Source: an uncultured Gemmatimonadales bacterium
Lineage (GTDB): Bacteria > Gemmatimonadota > Gemmatimonadetes > Longimicrobiales > Gaopeijiaceae
Direction of reading: 5' to 3'
Assembly: GCA_937983085.1 (NCBI GenBank)
Contig: CALJKZ010000363.1
Coordinates: 1-14,190, forward strand
Length of the DNA: 14,190 nt
Shown here: in pieces, positions 1 through 6,561 of the stretch
Layout of the letters: every line of letters begins with the position of its first letter
Position numbering within the stretch: the stretch's first letter is position 1
Position numbers and translations under genes: made by a program
Notes under the pieces: model-generated
Seen by the model: only the letters and a program-made list of their open reading frames with translations
Told to the model about the DNA's origin: nothing
Databases searched by the model: none

Positions 1-359
1 TCTCCAGTCGCTCTCGATCGACCAACGGACAGGCACGGCCACGCCCGAGATGCCTCCGATCTCGGACAGGCAGCTCGGACTCCCGAGCACCCAACCTCGT
101 GGGCTGTCAGGCTGCCCGCGCGCCCTCGATCCCGTGCCACCGGTTGGGGGGGGGCACTGCCTCCTCGAACGGCGTCATCGTCGGTGACATGGACGATGAC
201 GCCGCGTTCCGTCACTGCGCCGGGCGGGCCCAGCTCGCCGCCCGCCCGAGACGGCCCACCGAACCCCCACGCCACGCCTGACGATGCCCGCTCCACGCGC
301 GTGGAGCGCCCCTCTCCACGCTCCTTGCGCTATCGGTGTGCGGACACTAGCCTCCCCCT
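1..359. other. Left-edge non-coding or undecided stretch upstream of the plus-strand operon
   Basis: No reading frame on either strand gives a protein I can recognise. Several frames stay open, as expected for GC-rich DNA, but their translations are Arg/Pro/Ala-rich and lack domain signatures. The stretch contains two short hairpins (45-65 and 73-88), a run of nine G (146-154) and a perfect 20-bp palindrome (289-308). I read it as the regulatory region of the gene starting at 360. The far left might instead hold the tail of a gene that begins outside the window; no frame makes that convincing. Confidence 0.45.
289..321. promoter_or_regulatory. Candidate operator: 20-bp palindrome plus an extra half-site
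   Basis: CGCTCCACGCGCGTGGAGCG at 289-308 is a perfect palindrome. Its half-site CTCCACGC occurs at 291-298, inverted at 299-306, and again in direct orientation at 314-321. The cluster lies about 40-70 bases upstream of the first gene of the plus-strand operon. No T-run follows, so a Rho-independent terminator is unlikely. A two-fold symmetric site with a repeated half-site in front of an operon is typical of a dimeric repressor or activator site. No regulator gene is visible nearby, and a protein-binding role is inference. Confidence 0.4.
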
Positions 360-812
360 GTGGCCAGATCCAAGCACCTCCGCATCTCCGTCTGGCGGCC
401 CTTCCGAGGCCGCCCCATGCTCTATGTCGCCGCTCAGGCCGAGGCGCCTCGCCTGATCGGATCGGAGGACACGCTGGAACAGGTCTACACATGGTCAACT
501 CGCGAGAATCCGAAAGCAGGCATCTACTCGGACGCGGACATGAGGGTCGTCGGCGACCAACTGATCCGTCCGTTCGCGCCAGATCGCAACCCGGGAGACC
601 GAACTCTGACGCATCTCCGGGCGACAATCGACGCTCTTGCGCCTCTCGCGCAGGATCCGGCGCGTAGTTCTTGGTCCGCTGCCCAGACTCCTGGCCCGCT
701 CGGCGAGGACTCCCCCCTCTGGCTTCACGGGCTTCATGCCCTTGTCCGTCATCTCGATTGGGTTCACGCAGTGTTTCGCGATGTTCCTGGCGCCTCGGTG
801 ACTGTCCAGTGA
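360..812 (+). CDS. Small protein of unknown function, first gene of the PIN/AAA+ operon
   Basis: This 150-aa protein matches no family I recognise. It has no signal peptide, membrane segment or cysteine cluster. Its N-terminus is basic (residues 2-18 hold several Arg/Lys), and its C-terminal part has a Trp/His/Leu-rich stretch around residues 117-135. The case for a real gene is context: its TGA stop overlaps the GTG start of the PIN gene (GTGA at 809-812), matching the overlap at the next junction, and its codon use looks like its neighbours'. The start is uncertain. GTG at 360 gives the longest form without a clear Shine-Dalgarno; ATG at 417 has a GAGG-like site about 7 bases upstream and would give 131 aa. 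Its role is unknown; co-translation suggests it works with the two proteins downstream. Confidence 0.6.
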   Translation: MARSKHLRISVWRPFRGRPMLYVAAQAEAPRLIGSEDTLEQVYTWSTRENPKAGIYSDADMRVVGDQLIRPFAPDRNPGDRTLTHLRATIDALAPLAQDPARSSWSAAQTPGPLGEDSPLWLHGLHALVRHLDWVHAVFRDVPGASVTVQ

Positions 813-2857
813 CGCGCCCCCGCCTCGTCGGCCCAAATGATGCGGATACGCTTGCGAGGATCCGCGCTGCCTTCTCTGGCGCGGTCGATGGCAAGAGCGC
901 ATTCCTTGAGGTACGCGACGACACGTCGTGCGACGCATGGATCAGACTCGGCGCAGTGACGCTCCACGTCCCGCCTCCTGACGACGAGGCCGGAACGGAG
1001 GATCCGGCTCTGGACGCGATCGTGAATGGGTACTTCGAATGGCGGCTTCCGGGCTACACAGAGCTGGCCGAAATGCTTCGATCTGCCCTCGCCGACACCG
1101 AGAGTGAGAAACTCCAGGACGACGACCTTGAGAGGATACTCGATCACTTCGCCTACGTGATCGTGCGCGTTGGTCTCGCGCATCCCATCTTCGATCCGGA
1201 CGTCATCGCTGGGCTGCCTCCGCGGGCGCCTATCACGATCGTGGCTGACACCTCTAGCGTGGCCCAGGGAGCGCTGGACTTCGTCGCCCGACACCTCCAT
1301 CCGATCGCTCGCCTCAAGGTCCCGGCAGTCACGCACATGGAGCTGCTGACTCACGTCAACAACTACTTCACAACGCGCAGAAAGAGCAGTGGCTCGTTGG
1401 CGCCGCGCAAGCGCGCTCGCGCTCTCCGCAGCCGCGCGCTTGGGCTCGGCGGGCAGCGTGCGGTGCTGAGGCTGGAACTTCATACCGACGCCGAACTAGA
1501 ACGCGCCGGCCACCCCGGCGACCCCCTCCGCGGGATAGTCGCCAAAGATCCTGAGTTCCCCGAGTACGAGACGATCCACAGGAGCTTCGCTGATCGGCTC
1601 ATTTTCGAAACAGCGTGCGATCAGCAACGCCTTCTACCTCCAGGGCATCGAATTGCGATCCTCACCGCGGATGAGGGCCTTGCCCGCATGGCTCTGGCAG
1701 AGGGCGTCTTGTGCTGGTTCTACCGGTCTCCGAAGCTCGACTCATACGCGGGAACGACTCTCGTCGGCACCCACTTCTCTCCCCTGTCAGGCGAGCTTCT
1801 CACCGTCCCACTCCCAAGGCTCCTGTGGGAACTCGCAATGACATATGGTCATGCCCGCCTCGTACCCGACTCAGGAGTCGAGGTAGACGCGTGCGAGTTC
1901 GTGACTACGGGTCCGGATCTGCCGTGGCAGCCGCTCTACGCTCGCGACGACCTGATCTGGCTCATGGGGCGCCCCACGGCCACCACCCCTCCTCCGCGAG
2001 CCGATGCCCCCACCCCGGCGACACCCGCACCTCCGCGGCAGCAGGGCGGAGCCCGCGCCCAGTCCTCGTCGTCGCCATCCCCGAGTTACGTCGTCAGCCC
2101 CCCACGACTCCTGACGCTGATGTCAGCGCTCGCAGCGAAGCGCGAGATGAAACTCGCACAGGCGATGCAGGCGATGGAAGTCACCAGCGAGAGCACGTTT
2201 CGCCAGTACAAGAACTTCTTGGCCGCTGGCGGTCTCTCTCGCGCTACGCGAACCACCATCGAAGTCACAGATGAGTTCGACTCCGTGTACGAGGCGCTGG
2301 TTCGGCGAGACATCTCAGCACTCGCAACTGCGCTGCGAGCGATCCCGTCGTTCAGCGAGTTTGAGACGACTCTCGCCGCGGCCCGCGTCATCACGAAAGC
2401 GTCGAAGCTCTCCGTGCGACCCAAGGCGCGTGCGAGCTACGCCCAACTAGCGGAACTGGCTGGGCTCGCGCTCTCCATTCCCGGCGTTGGCATTGTCTGT
2501 ACGGATGCCATGCCCTCCGCTCAGGAATTCGCTGCGATGGCTGTCGCAGCGTACGACGCCGCCCGGCGTGGTGACCGCTACGCGTTGACAGGGGCATGGC
2601 TCGAGTGTCTGGCGAAGGACCACGGCATCCATCCTGTCGTGGCACGTAGGCGCCTTGAAGAAGCGCGGACGGCAGGCGTACTCGATCGCTTCGTTGAGGG
2701 ATCGACTCCGGAGCGACGCTTTGACGATCACGTGCTCCAGGTGCTCGAAACGAAGGATCGCGTCCCCATTGTTGCTCAGGTGTTCCTCTACCACGGGGAC
2801 TTCCTAATCCCGGGGCAGGCTGGCGTCAGCATTCGCGTCGAGGAGCGTCCACGATGA
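809..2857 (+). CDS. PIN-domain nuclease candidate with C-terminal helical, DNA-binding-like region
   Basis: The protein has 682 aa from the GTG at 809. The frame opens earlier, at 671, but the extra N-terminus is low-complexity and overlaps the upstream gene, and GTG 809 forms a GTGA overlap with that gene's stop. Residues about 1-140 are of unknown fold. Residues about 143-305 look like a PIN (RNase H-like, metal-dependent) nuclease: D147 in IVADTS, E178 in HMELL, D262 in FADRLIF and D288 in LTADEGLARMA supply the four acidic positions expected for activity. A Pro/Ala/Thr/Ser linker spans about 388-430. Residues about 430-530 are helical and resemble a winged-helix or HTH region (LTLMSAL...STFRQYKNFL); the last 150 residues are of unknown fold. 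PIN domains usually cut RNA, sometimes DNA flaps. Overlap with an AAA+ ATPase gene suggests an ATPase-controlled nuclease. The PIN call is fairly firm; substrate and HTH call are inference. Confidence 0.75.
   Translation: MTRPRLVGPNDADTLARIRAAFSGAVDGKSAFLEVRDDTSCDAWIRLGAVTLHVPPPDDEAGTEDPALDAIVNGYFEWRLPGYTELAEMLRSALADTESEKLQDDDLERILDHFAYVIVRVGLAHPIFDPDVIAGLPPRAPITIVADTSSVAQGALDFVARHLHPIARLKVPAVTHMELLTHVNNYFTTRRKSSGSLAPRKRARALRSRALGLGGQRAVLRLELHTDAELERAGHPGDPLRGIVAKDPEFPEYETIHRSFADRLIFETACDQQRLLPPGHRIAILTADEGLARMALAEGVLCWFYRSPKLDSYAGTTLVGTHFSPLSGELLTVPLPRLLWELAMTYGHARLVPDSGVEVDACEFVTTGPDLPWQPLYARDDLIWLMGRPTATTPPPRADAPTPATPAPPRQQGGARAQSSSSPSPSYVVSPPRLLTLMSALAAKREMKLAQAMQAMEVTSESTFRQYKNFLAAGGLSRATRTTIEVTDEFDSVYEALVRRDISALATALRAIPSFSEFETTLAAARVITKASKLSVRPKARASYAQLAELAGLALSIPGVGIVCTDAMPSAQEFAAMAVAAYDAARRGDRYALTGAWLECLAKDHGIHPVVARRRLEEARTAGVLDRFVEGSTPERRFDDHVLQVLETKDRVPIVAQVFLYHGDFLIPGQAGVSIRVEERPR
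2840..2845 (+). promoter_or_regulatory. Ribosome binding site of the AAA+ ATPase gene
   Basis: GAGGAG lies inside the 3' end of the PIN gene, 8 bases before the ATG at 2854. It supports that start and independent initiation on top of the ATGA overlap. Confidence 0.6.
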
Positions 2858-3987
2858 GCCTGCGTGACCGCCTAGCAAGATTGGGACGCGCGACGGAGGA
2901 CGGACCGACGCTCTTCAACAGGTTCGGCGTCATTCGAAACCCGTTTCCCGCCGCTGGCCAACCGTCGGCGAACCCTCACATGTTTACGGATGCGGACGAC
3001 GCAATAGAGCAACGCCTCATCACCTTCGAGCGCGACCAGACCTCGCAGATCCTCCTCATTGAAGGTACGCAGGGGACCGGGAAGACGAATCTTCTTAGTT
3101 ACTACGAGGGTGGCCTTCGAGACCTGTACGCGGAGGAGCGGCGCTTCTATGTGATCCGCTACTTCTCCGACCCGGAGCCCAGCTTCGACCGCGTTGTTCG
3201 TCGCGTGTTCCAGTCACTCGACGTTGAGCACTTGGTGCGCTTGGGAACGGAACTCGCGAGGCGAACCCGGCAGGAGCGCGTGGCGGTCATCGAGAGCGCT
3301 GCGGACGGATATGAGACTCGCTGCGCACTCCATGCGCTTGCGAACGCCGAAGACGAGAACCGGCGCAACGAGATCGCCAGCGCTGCACTGGAATGGCTCG
3401 TCGGGCTTCGATTGCTGAATCGCCACCGGGAGGCGCTTGGCGTTCAGTATCGCCTAGACACCGTGGAGGCGAAGACCCAGGCTCTGCGCGATGTGATCCA
3501 GGCGAGCATGGCGACAGACTGCCTGCGCGGTCTGTTCCTTCTTCTAGACGAGCTTGAGAAGCAAGATGCTTCGGCCTCGAAGCTCACTGTGGTCCGCTAC
3601 TTGCTGGCGCTCCGCGCGCTCGTTGATGCCCTACCTCGCGGGCTCTTCCTGCTTGTTGCCCTTACGCCAGACGCGAAGAAGCGCTACTTCGGACTCGTGC
3701 CTGCGTTCGCCGGTCGATTCCAGGACTCCGTAGAGTTGTCGCCACTCCGGAGTCAAGAAGCCGCGATGGAGCTTGCTCGCTTCTACATCAAACAGGCGCG
3801 CGATGACGCCGCGGCGGAGCTCGACGCGGATCAGAGTGGCAACGAGGATATCCTCCGGGACGACGAGATCGCCCAGGTATTCGCCAACCTCGTACGGCAG
3901 GCGGAGGAGCGTGGGCGCGAGGGAGTTACCCAGCGCGACTTCCTGAACGAGTTGCATCGACGGGCCGAAGAAACCCTCACGTCCTAG
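2854..3987 (+). CDS. AAA+ ATPase, Orc/Cdc6- or TniB-like
   Basis: The 377-aa protein starts at an ATG overlapping the PIN gene's stop (ATGA), with GAGGAG 8 bases upstream. Residues 22-31 (NRFGVIRNPF) resemble the N-terminal box common in ExeA/TniB/Orc-type ATPases. Walker A is GTQGTGKT at 71-78, Walker B is LFLLLDE at 227-233 with the catalytic acid pair D232-E233, a sensor-1-like stretch is at 265-271 (FLLVALT), and R288 in AGRFQD is a candidate arginine finger. The long helical stretch at 110-225, between the Walker motifs, is an insert. Residues 300-375 form a helical lid. There is no membrane segment, so it is a soluble ATPase. Such proteins usually load onto or remodel nucleic-acid complexes. 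Here it probably controls the PIN protein encoded just before it. It could also be compared with BREX BrxD-type ATPases; I cannot assign it to that family from sequence alone. Confidence 0.8.
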   Translation: MSLRDRLARLGRATEDGPTLFNRFGVIRNPFPAAGQPSANPHMFTDADDAIEQRLITFERDQTSQILLIEGTQGTGKTNLLSYYEGGLRDLYAEERRFYVIRYFSDPEPSFDRVVRRVFQSLDVEHLVRLGTELARRTRQERVAVIESAADGYETRCALHALANAEDENRRNEIASAALEWLVGLRLLNRHREALGVQYRLDTVEAKTQALRDVIQASMATDCLRGLFLLLDELEKQDASASKLTVVRYLLALRALVDALPRGLFLLVALTPDAKKRYFGLVPAFAGRFQDSVELSPLRSQEAAMELARFYIKQARDDAAAELDADQSGNEDILRDDEIAQVFANLVRQAEERGREGVTQRDFLNELHRRAEETLTS

Positions 3988-4120
3988 TCGGTCGGGACGT
4001 ACACCGCGACTTGGTCGCACACTCCCGCTGATCGAGGACGCTGGGCGGGTCGAGGACCTCGTTCGACTCCAGTCGGCGCCGGAGTACGGGAGTCAGACGC
4101 GCGCGGAGTCACGCGAACCC
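3988..4120. other. Intergenic spacer between convergent operons
   Basis: The spacer separates the end of the plus-strand operon from the end of the minus-strand drm operon. It contains a repeated TCGAGGAC (4032-4039 and 4050-4057) and a possible stem, GACTCC at 4065-4070 with GGAGTC at 4089-4094 around an 18-base loop. There is no T-run on either side, so an intrinsic terminator is weak at best and termination may be Rho-dependent. No gene is evident. Confidence 0.4.
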
Positions 4121-4678
4121 CTACGAGTTCGGGATCTCGACTAGATATCCGATCTCGAAGAACCTCGCGACGAGGCGCCACAACTGACGCGCCGCTGGCC
4201 CCGGAAGCAGGACCCCGATCTCCAATTGCCCACCCAGCCCCCTGTGCGTGAAGTTGGCGCTTCCCACGTACGCAAGCTGACCGTCTGCCATACAGAACTT
4301 GGCGTGCGACCCCAGCAACCGCGCGTTGTCAGCGTTCCCACGCGGCTGAAACGTGCGCAGCCTCGCTCCGCGAACCCTCTGGAATTCAGCCAACGCGAGC
4401 CCTTCAAGGCTCGCGCCAGTGCTGACTATGTCGATCCGGACACCGCGCTCAAGTGCCGAACGAAGCGCCGTCGCGAGCGGTTCCGCGAGGAGCCCCTCTG
4501 CACCCTGGATGAACGGGGCACCCATGACGACGTGTTGCTTGGCAGACGCGATCAACTCAGTCAACACTCCCAGGGTCGTTCGCAGCGAGAACTCCCGCGC
4601 AATTTCTCCACCGAGCGCATCTGGGACCGTCACGACGAGCTCTACATCGCGCGAATCTCGTCGAGCGGGCACGGACAT
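4121..4678 (-). CDS. drmC: DrmC-like phospholipase D-family protein
   Basis: This soluble protein of 185 aa belongs to the phospholipase D superfamily, which includes nucleases such as Nuc and the DISARM subunit DrmC. It has one HKD motif: H125, K127 and D132 in SHAKFCMAD, followed by the usual GSANFT at 139-144 and a conserved acidic residue, E153, in GQLEIGVL. The N-terminal half has the beta/alpha pattern expected for the fold (LTELIASAKQHVVMGAPF). One HKD motif implies a dimer with a shared active site. I chose the ATG at 4678, which overlaps the drmB stop as TGATG and has GAGGTG 5 bases upstream; GTG at 4681 is possible. Being the third gene of drmA-drmB-drmC identifies it. DrmC was reported as not strictly required for DISARM protection. 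The PLD protein DpdK of the 7-deazaguanine DNA-modification cluster is a related alternative. Confidence 0.85.
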   Translation of the reverse strand: MSVPARRDSRDVELVVTVPDALGGEIAREFSLRTTLGVLTELIASAKQHVVMGAPFIQGAEGLLAEPLATALRSALERGVRIDIVSTGASLEGLALAEFQRVRGARLRTFQPRGNADNARLLGSHAKFCMADGQLAYVGSANFTHRGLGGQLEIGVLLPGPAARQLWRLVARFFEIGYLVEIPNS

Positions 4679-6546
4679 CACCGCACCTCAAGCGAGTCGA
4701 TGAAGCCCACGTCAATGGGTCCAGCAATCGTGTCGCGACCACCGAACAGGAATGGCCGCCCCAGGTTCAGGTTGAAGAACCGGCAGCTCGTCTCGGCCAA
4801 GTGCGTGCAGGCGTGGCACGACCCCCCTCGGTCTATGCACACGGGGTCGTATACGCACCTCCGGCACGATCGAATCTCAGAGAGCCACTCGGCGAGAGAC
4901 TGCTCGAATAGCGCCGAGAGGGCCCCGATCGTTGCACCGAAGCGGTGGTTGCAGTACAGAGCGCACGTCAACGTCCTGTGGAGAACGCACTCAGACAGAC
5001 TTGTCCCGCCCAAGCCGCACAGAAGCGCCGCGCGCCGAACAGCTAGGTGGCTCAGCGTGTGGAGCAAACCAAACACGAGTCGCGCCTCGCGAGTCTGAAT
5101 CGTCTGCCGTGGCGCCACGGTGTCGAGGAGACGCACGAAGTATGCCTTGCTCGCGACGGCTGCGTCCTCCCCCCGCGGGAGGTTCGGTGCGCATCGGTTC
5201 ATTGCCAACCACCGCAGCACTGCATCGTGATCCAGGCGCAGGAGGACGGCGTCCGCTTGCACGACGTCGACAAAGATGGGGAACTTCCCGCCGTAGTCCG
5301 GATCCGGAGGGAACGGGTTCAAGCGACACGTGTCGGGTTGGTAATCGACCCTGCTGTAACCAAACGTCGCGGTCGTGATAGGGAAGTCCGTCGCGAGGAC
5401 CACCGAGCCGAGCCCGAGCCGCTTCGCCGCATCGACCGCACGCCCAGAGTCCTCACCGTTCGCACCGTCGAACGCGGCGAGCTCGGTCACCGTCCCGGCC
5501 TGAAGTGGCATCACCGCCTCGAGCAACTCCTGCCCGGCTCGCTCCCACACGGCCCACGGTACCCCCGAGCGGCGCTCGAGAGCCGCCGCGAGCCCTTCGG
5601 GGGATCCGGCAGCCTCGGCCTCCGACCGCGAATTCTGAAGCGCCGCTTGCATCGTCTCGAACTGTGCGATCAGCTCGTCCGACATGCCCTGTTCGCGCAG
5701 CCGACCTCGCTCCGCGTCGCTGAGCGTGAAGGCGACTGCGTCCTGTGAGTTCGATGCACTCGCTGCGAAGTCGATCAGGCGCCTTCCGGCAAGCTCCGGT
5801 AGGCCAAAGAACGCGGCGGCGGCGACCGCCTGCCACTTTCCCATGGCGAGGAACGCGCTCAGCTCCTTGCCGGGCTGGTTCAGCAGTACTGTTGAATGGG
5901 CGTAGTAGGTTCGCCCAGCTCGATGCACTTCCACACTCATGTTCTTCGCCGCCGGATCTCCACCCGACCAATCGCACGCCGGGCAACGACCCGCAAACAC
6001 AGACGCCGTGCGTCCGCAGCCGCGGCAGACCCACTGAAAGTCCGAGACTCGCTCGCTCCCCCGAGTGTCGAGCGCCATCCGCCGCGCGGCATTGCACCTG
6101 GAGCACCGCAGGCTCACCAGCGGAAGAAGCTCACCACACCGGTGGACGCGAACGAATCGAAGCTGCACGAGTCGCCCCGAGCGACATGCGCTACACGCCT
6201 CCGTACGCGGCACCTCATCCCTCGCCTCCACGATCGCCCCGCAACGCGGGTTCTGGCACCAGAACACCAGCGGAAACATCGCGGCCTCTACATAACGCGG
6301 CTCGATCAGGGTAAACCGATCGACGTTTCGGTCGAGGTCCCTGAAGATCGGTCGGTACTCCTCCGCCCAAGCCCGCGCAACGTCATCGACTGCGCGGAGG
6401 ATCAGAAACGAATTGAGGTCGACGCGCGGCGTGCCCCGAATCCGATCCACCCGCGCGATCGTGCCGATCTTCTCGAAATCGAACGTCTTTCCAGGTAGGT
6501 AGCCCAGCAGCACTTGTTGCATTCCACGGCTCATGCGACGGCCCAT
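4678..6546 (-). CDS. drmB: DrmB, DUF1998-domain subunit of DISARM
   Basis: The 622-aa protein has the composition and size of DrmB, which binds the DrmA helicase and contributes to DNA engagement. Residues 97-191 form a cysteine-rich, probably zinc-binding region with pairs C97/C102, C118/C121, C148/C151, C174/C177 and C188/C191. The C-terminal part is DUF1998-like: TLSHLAVRRAALLCGLGG at 497-514, then a second cysteine cluster (C561, C564, C570, C577, C580, C588) that may bind zinc or a metal cluster. No helicase or nuclease motif is present, as expected. The ATG at 6546 follows an AGGGAGA at 6557-6551, 4 bases upstream, and lies 15 bases after the drmA stop. ATGs at residues 5 and 9 are alternative starts. 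The stop overlaps the drmC start. The neighbour drmA and the DUF1998 signature make the call firm. Confidence 0.9.
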   Translation of the reverse strand: MGRRMSRGMQQVLLGYLPGKTFDFEKIGTIARVDRIRGTPRVDLNSFLILRAVDDVARAWAEEYRPIFRDLDRNVDRFTLIEPRYVEAAMFPLVFWCQNPRCGAIVEARDEVPRTEACSACRSGRLVQLRFVRVHRCGELLPLVSLRCSRCNAARRMALDTRGSERVSDFQWVCRGCGRTASVFAGRCPACDWSGGDPAAKNMSVEVHRAGRTYYAHSTVLLNQPGKELSAFLAMGKWQAVAAAAFFGLPELAGRRLIDFAASASNSQDAVAFTLSDAERGRLREQGMSDELIAQFETMQAALQNSRSEAEAAGSPEGLAAALERRSGVPWAVWERAGQELLEAVMPLQAGTVTELAAFDGANGEDSGRAVDAAKRLGLGSVVLATDFPITTATFGYSRVDYQPDTCRLNPFPPDPDYGGKFPIFVDVVQADAVLLRLDHDAVLRWLAMNRCAPNLPRGEDAAVASKAYFVRLLDTVAPRQTIQTREARLVFGLLHTLSHLAVRRAALLCGLGGTSLSECVLHRTLTCALYCNHRFGATIGALSALFEQSLAEWLSEIRSCRRCVYDPVCIDRGGSCHACTHLAETSCRFFNLNLGRPFLFGGRDTIAGPIDVGFIDSLEVR

Positions 6547-6561
6547 GATGTCTCCCTTCGA

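Noticed and set aside
99..281. A 60-aa plus-strand frame in the leader
   Set aside because: It crosses the G run, has no clear Shine-Dalgarno and no family resemblance. A remnant of an upstream gene cannot be excluded.
325..350. Sigma-70 promoter (TTGCGC ... CACTAG) before the gene at 360
   Set aside because: The spacing is about 14 bases and both boxes are poor matches. A leaderless transcript starting near 360 is possible but unsupported.
671..808. N-terminal extension of the PIN gene
   Set aside because: It overlaps the upstream gene and is low-complexity (Arg/Ser/Cys/Pro). The GTG at 809 makes the same 4-base overlap type as the next junction.
175..924. Minus-strand open frame of 249 codons at the left end
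   Set aside because: It overlaps the 150-aa gene and the start of the PIN gene, is extremely Arg/Gly/Pro-rich and has no recognisable motif.
4065..4094. Intrinsic terminator between the convergent operons
   Set aside because: The stem is only 6 bp with an 18-base loop and no T-run on either strand, so I list it only as a weak structure in the spacer.
4226..5098. Plus-strand open frame of 290 codons across drmC and drmB
   Set aside because: It runs antisense to the HKD motif of DrmC and the DUF1998 end of DrmB. Its composition is typical of a shadow frame.
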